A DNA stretch of 6,575 bases from an uncultured Verrucomicrobiales bacterium (GTDB lineage: Bacteria > Verrucomicrobiota > Verrucomicrobiia > Verrucomicrobiales > Akkermansiaceae). The first letter of the stretch is position 1. Each line of letters opens with the position of its first letter. Both the position numbers and the translations under genes were made by a program. Below, one piece after another: positions 5,884 through 6,575 of the stretch. Location: assembly GCA_937952875.1 (NCBI GenBank), contig CALFDI010000035.1:1-6575 (forward strand). Direction: 5' to 3'. The notes below the pieces were generated by a model. That model ran no database searches. It was not told the origin of the DNA and saw nothing but the letters and a program-made list of their open reading frames with translations.

Positions 5884-6575
5884 TTAGTCGAGACTATTAT
5901 TAATCGGGCTAGATATGAAATAATCTGGTAAATTATCACTATCATCTCCGAAGACCCCATTTGCATCGAAGATCTGGTAGATTGCTGAACGGCTCGGTCT
6001 GAACAGCACAGCATCGTTAAGATTCTCGGTGCTTGATCCATCGACGAGGACCCAGTTTGCGCTCCGGCGAGTTCTATTTAGGAAGGCTGCATTGTATGAT
6101 AAAACTTCTTCGTCGATTGAAACAGCCGTGAAGTCATCTGCTACCCAATTAAGGATTTGGTCAGCACGAGTTCCCGAACTACTTCCGGTGAAAGTATCAG
6201 CAGCGAGCATGCCACGTGTTCTCGGGGTCTGCTCTACTGGATAAATGGCTCCAATGAAATTCGCACCCTCAATCAATGGGCAATGGAATCGATTCGTTCT
6301 TACCTCGCCAAACTGTTGATCAACGAATGCAGCTGAGCCTCTTCTGTTGTGTGTAAACACACCTTCGCATGGAGGAATCACGCGCTCATTCTCAAGCACG
6401 ACTCCTGCTTGTGTGTTCACCCACAGTGCATTTGACGGAGAGCTACCCGCGAGGAATAGGATCTCAGTCTGAGATGTTCGGCGATTAACCAGAAGAATTC
6501 TTGCAGCTCCATCTGCCGTGGGTGTCCCGCCTGGTGTGTAGACATCTGTTGGGAAGAGATCTGCCACCGTGCGGT
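5884..6575 (-). CDS. Putative exported protein resembling a verrucomicrobial family (TIGR02597-like), C-terminal part; 5' end outside window
   Basis: The frame runs open to the window edge, so this is a C-terminal fragment of about 229 codons. A GTG at 6567 could be read as a start, but the frame continues through it (R-T-V-A-D-L-F-P) and there is no signal peptide, so it is more likely an internal valine. Residue numbers here count from that valine. Two similar halves are visible: about 20-75 (ARILLVN, ALWVNTQAG, NERVIPPCEGVFTHN) and about 134-199 (RADQILNW, SANWVLVDGSSTENLND, AVLFRPSRSAIYQI). The pattern of 'ADQI', a Trp strand and 'I.P..G.FI.R' recalls the verrucomicrobial paralogous family I remember as TIGR02597; this is from memory and unverified. 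The end (200-227) is acidic and polar, with no PEP-CTERM or membrane anchor. Its two cysteines (67 and 96) could pair if the protein is exported. The function is unknown. It is codirectional with the PEP-CTERM gene, 69 bp away. Confidence 0.7.
   Translation of the reverse strand, partial: RTVADLFPTDVYTPGGTPTADGAARILLVNRRTSQTEILFLAGSSPSNALWVNTQAGVVLENERVIPPCEGVFTHNRRGSAAFVDQQFGEVRTNRFHCPLIEGANFIGAIYPVEQTPRTRGMLAADTFTGSSSGTRADQILNWVADDFTAVSIDEEVLSYNAAFLNRTRRSANWVLVDGSSTENLNDAVLFRPSRSAIYQIFDANGVFGDDSDNLPDYFISSPINNSLD

Noticed and set aside
5847..6041. Small minus-strand open frame spanning the gap and the end of the upstream gene
   Set aside because: It overlaps the larger frame ending at 5884, which has family-like sequence; the small product shows no coherent domain or start signal.
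6565..6567. GTG as the start of the minus-strand gene at the window edge
   Set aside because: The frame stays open to the edge, and the resulting N-terminus has no signal peptide although the neighbours are exported; the codon is more likely an internal valine.

Overview
The window has two parts. Positions 1 to 3940 hold a compact run of plus-strand housekeeping genes: the 3' end of a citramalate synthase gene (cimA), phosphoglucosamine mutase (glmM) and a Uup-type ABC-F ATPase. Positions 3952 to 6575 hold three minus-strand genes for exported or surface proteins: an open-ended protein resembling a verrucomicrobial family, a PEP-CTERM protein, and a secreted protein with an EF-hand-like calcium loop. 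The two blocks converge with only 11 bp between their stop codons.

The best guess for the host is a Verrucomicrobiota bacterium, perhaps from Opitutae/Puniceicoccales. This is inferred from the protein types and not from any marker gene. The evidence is a PEP-CTERM anchor of the form VPEPS, hydrophobic stretch, RRRK; the DPDGNGLSNLIEYA segment followed by a 'YTFQVSSDAVTW'-type tail, which is typical of secreted verrucomicrobial proteins; and an upstream neighbour resembling a verrucomicrobial paralogous family (TIGR02597, from memory). Base composition looks mid-range with many CTC leucine codons. Most starts lack a Shine-Dalgarno sequence.

The plus-strand genes are standard. CimA makes citramalate for isoleucine synthesis, GlmM makes glucosamine-1-phosphate for the cell wall, and Uup acts at the ribosome and in genome stability. 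They share no pathway, and cimA-glmM (32 bp gap) may simply be cotranscribed.

The minus-strand block is the more interesting half. The two downstream genes (5814 to 5047 and 5043 to 3952) share an N-terminal domain that I do not recognise by name. It has an ELG-x-F start, a FIP...N.S.W...W core, a G-(S/A)-R-x-Y-(I/V)-WG strand and an EW-(I/L)-L-x-T...WL-x-P end. One copy ends in a PEP-CTERM anchor. The other ends in a calcium-loop region without an anchor. They are 3 bp apart, and the ribosome binding site of the second lies inside the codons for the basic tail of the first. The arrangement suggests a co-produced pair, one retained at the envelope and one released, built on the same domain. 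No mobile elements, tRNA, rRNA or CRISPR arrays were seen.
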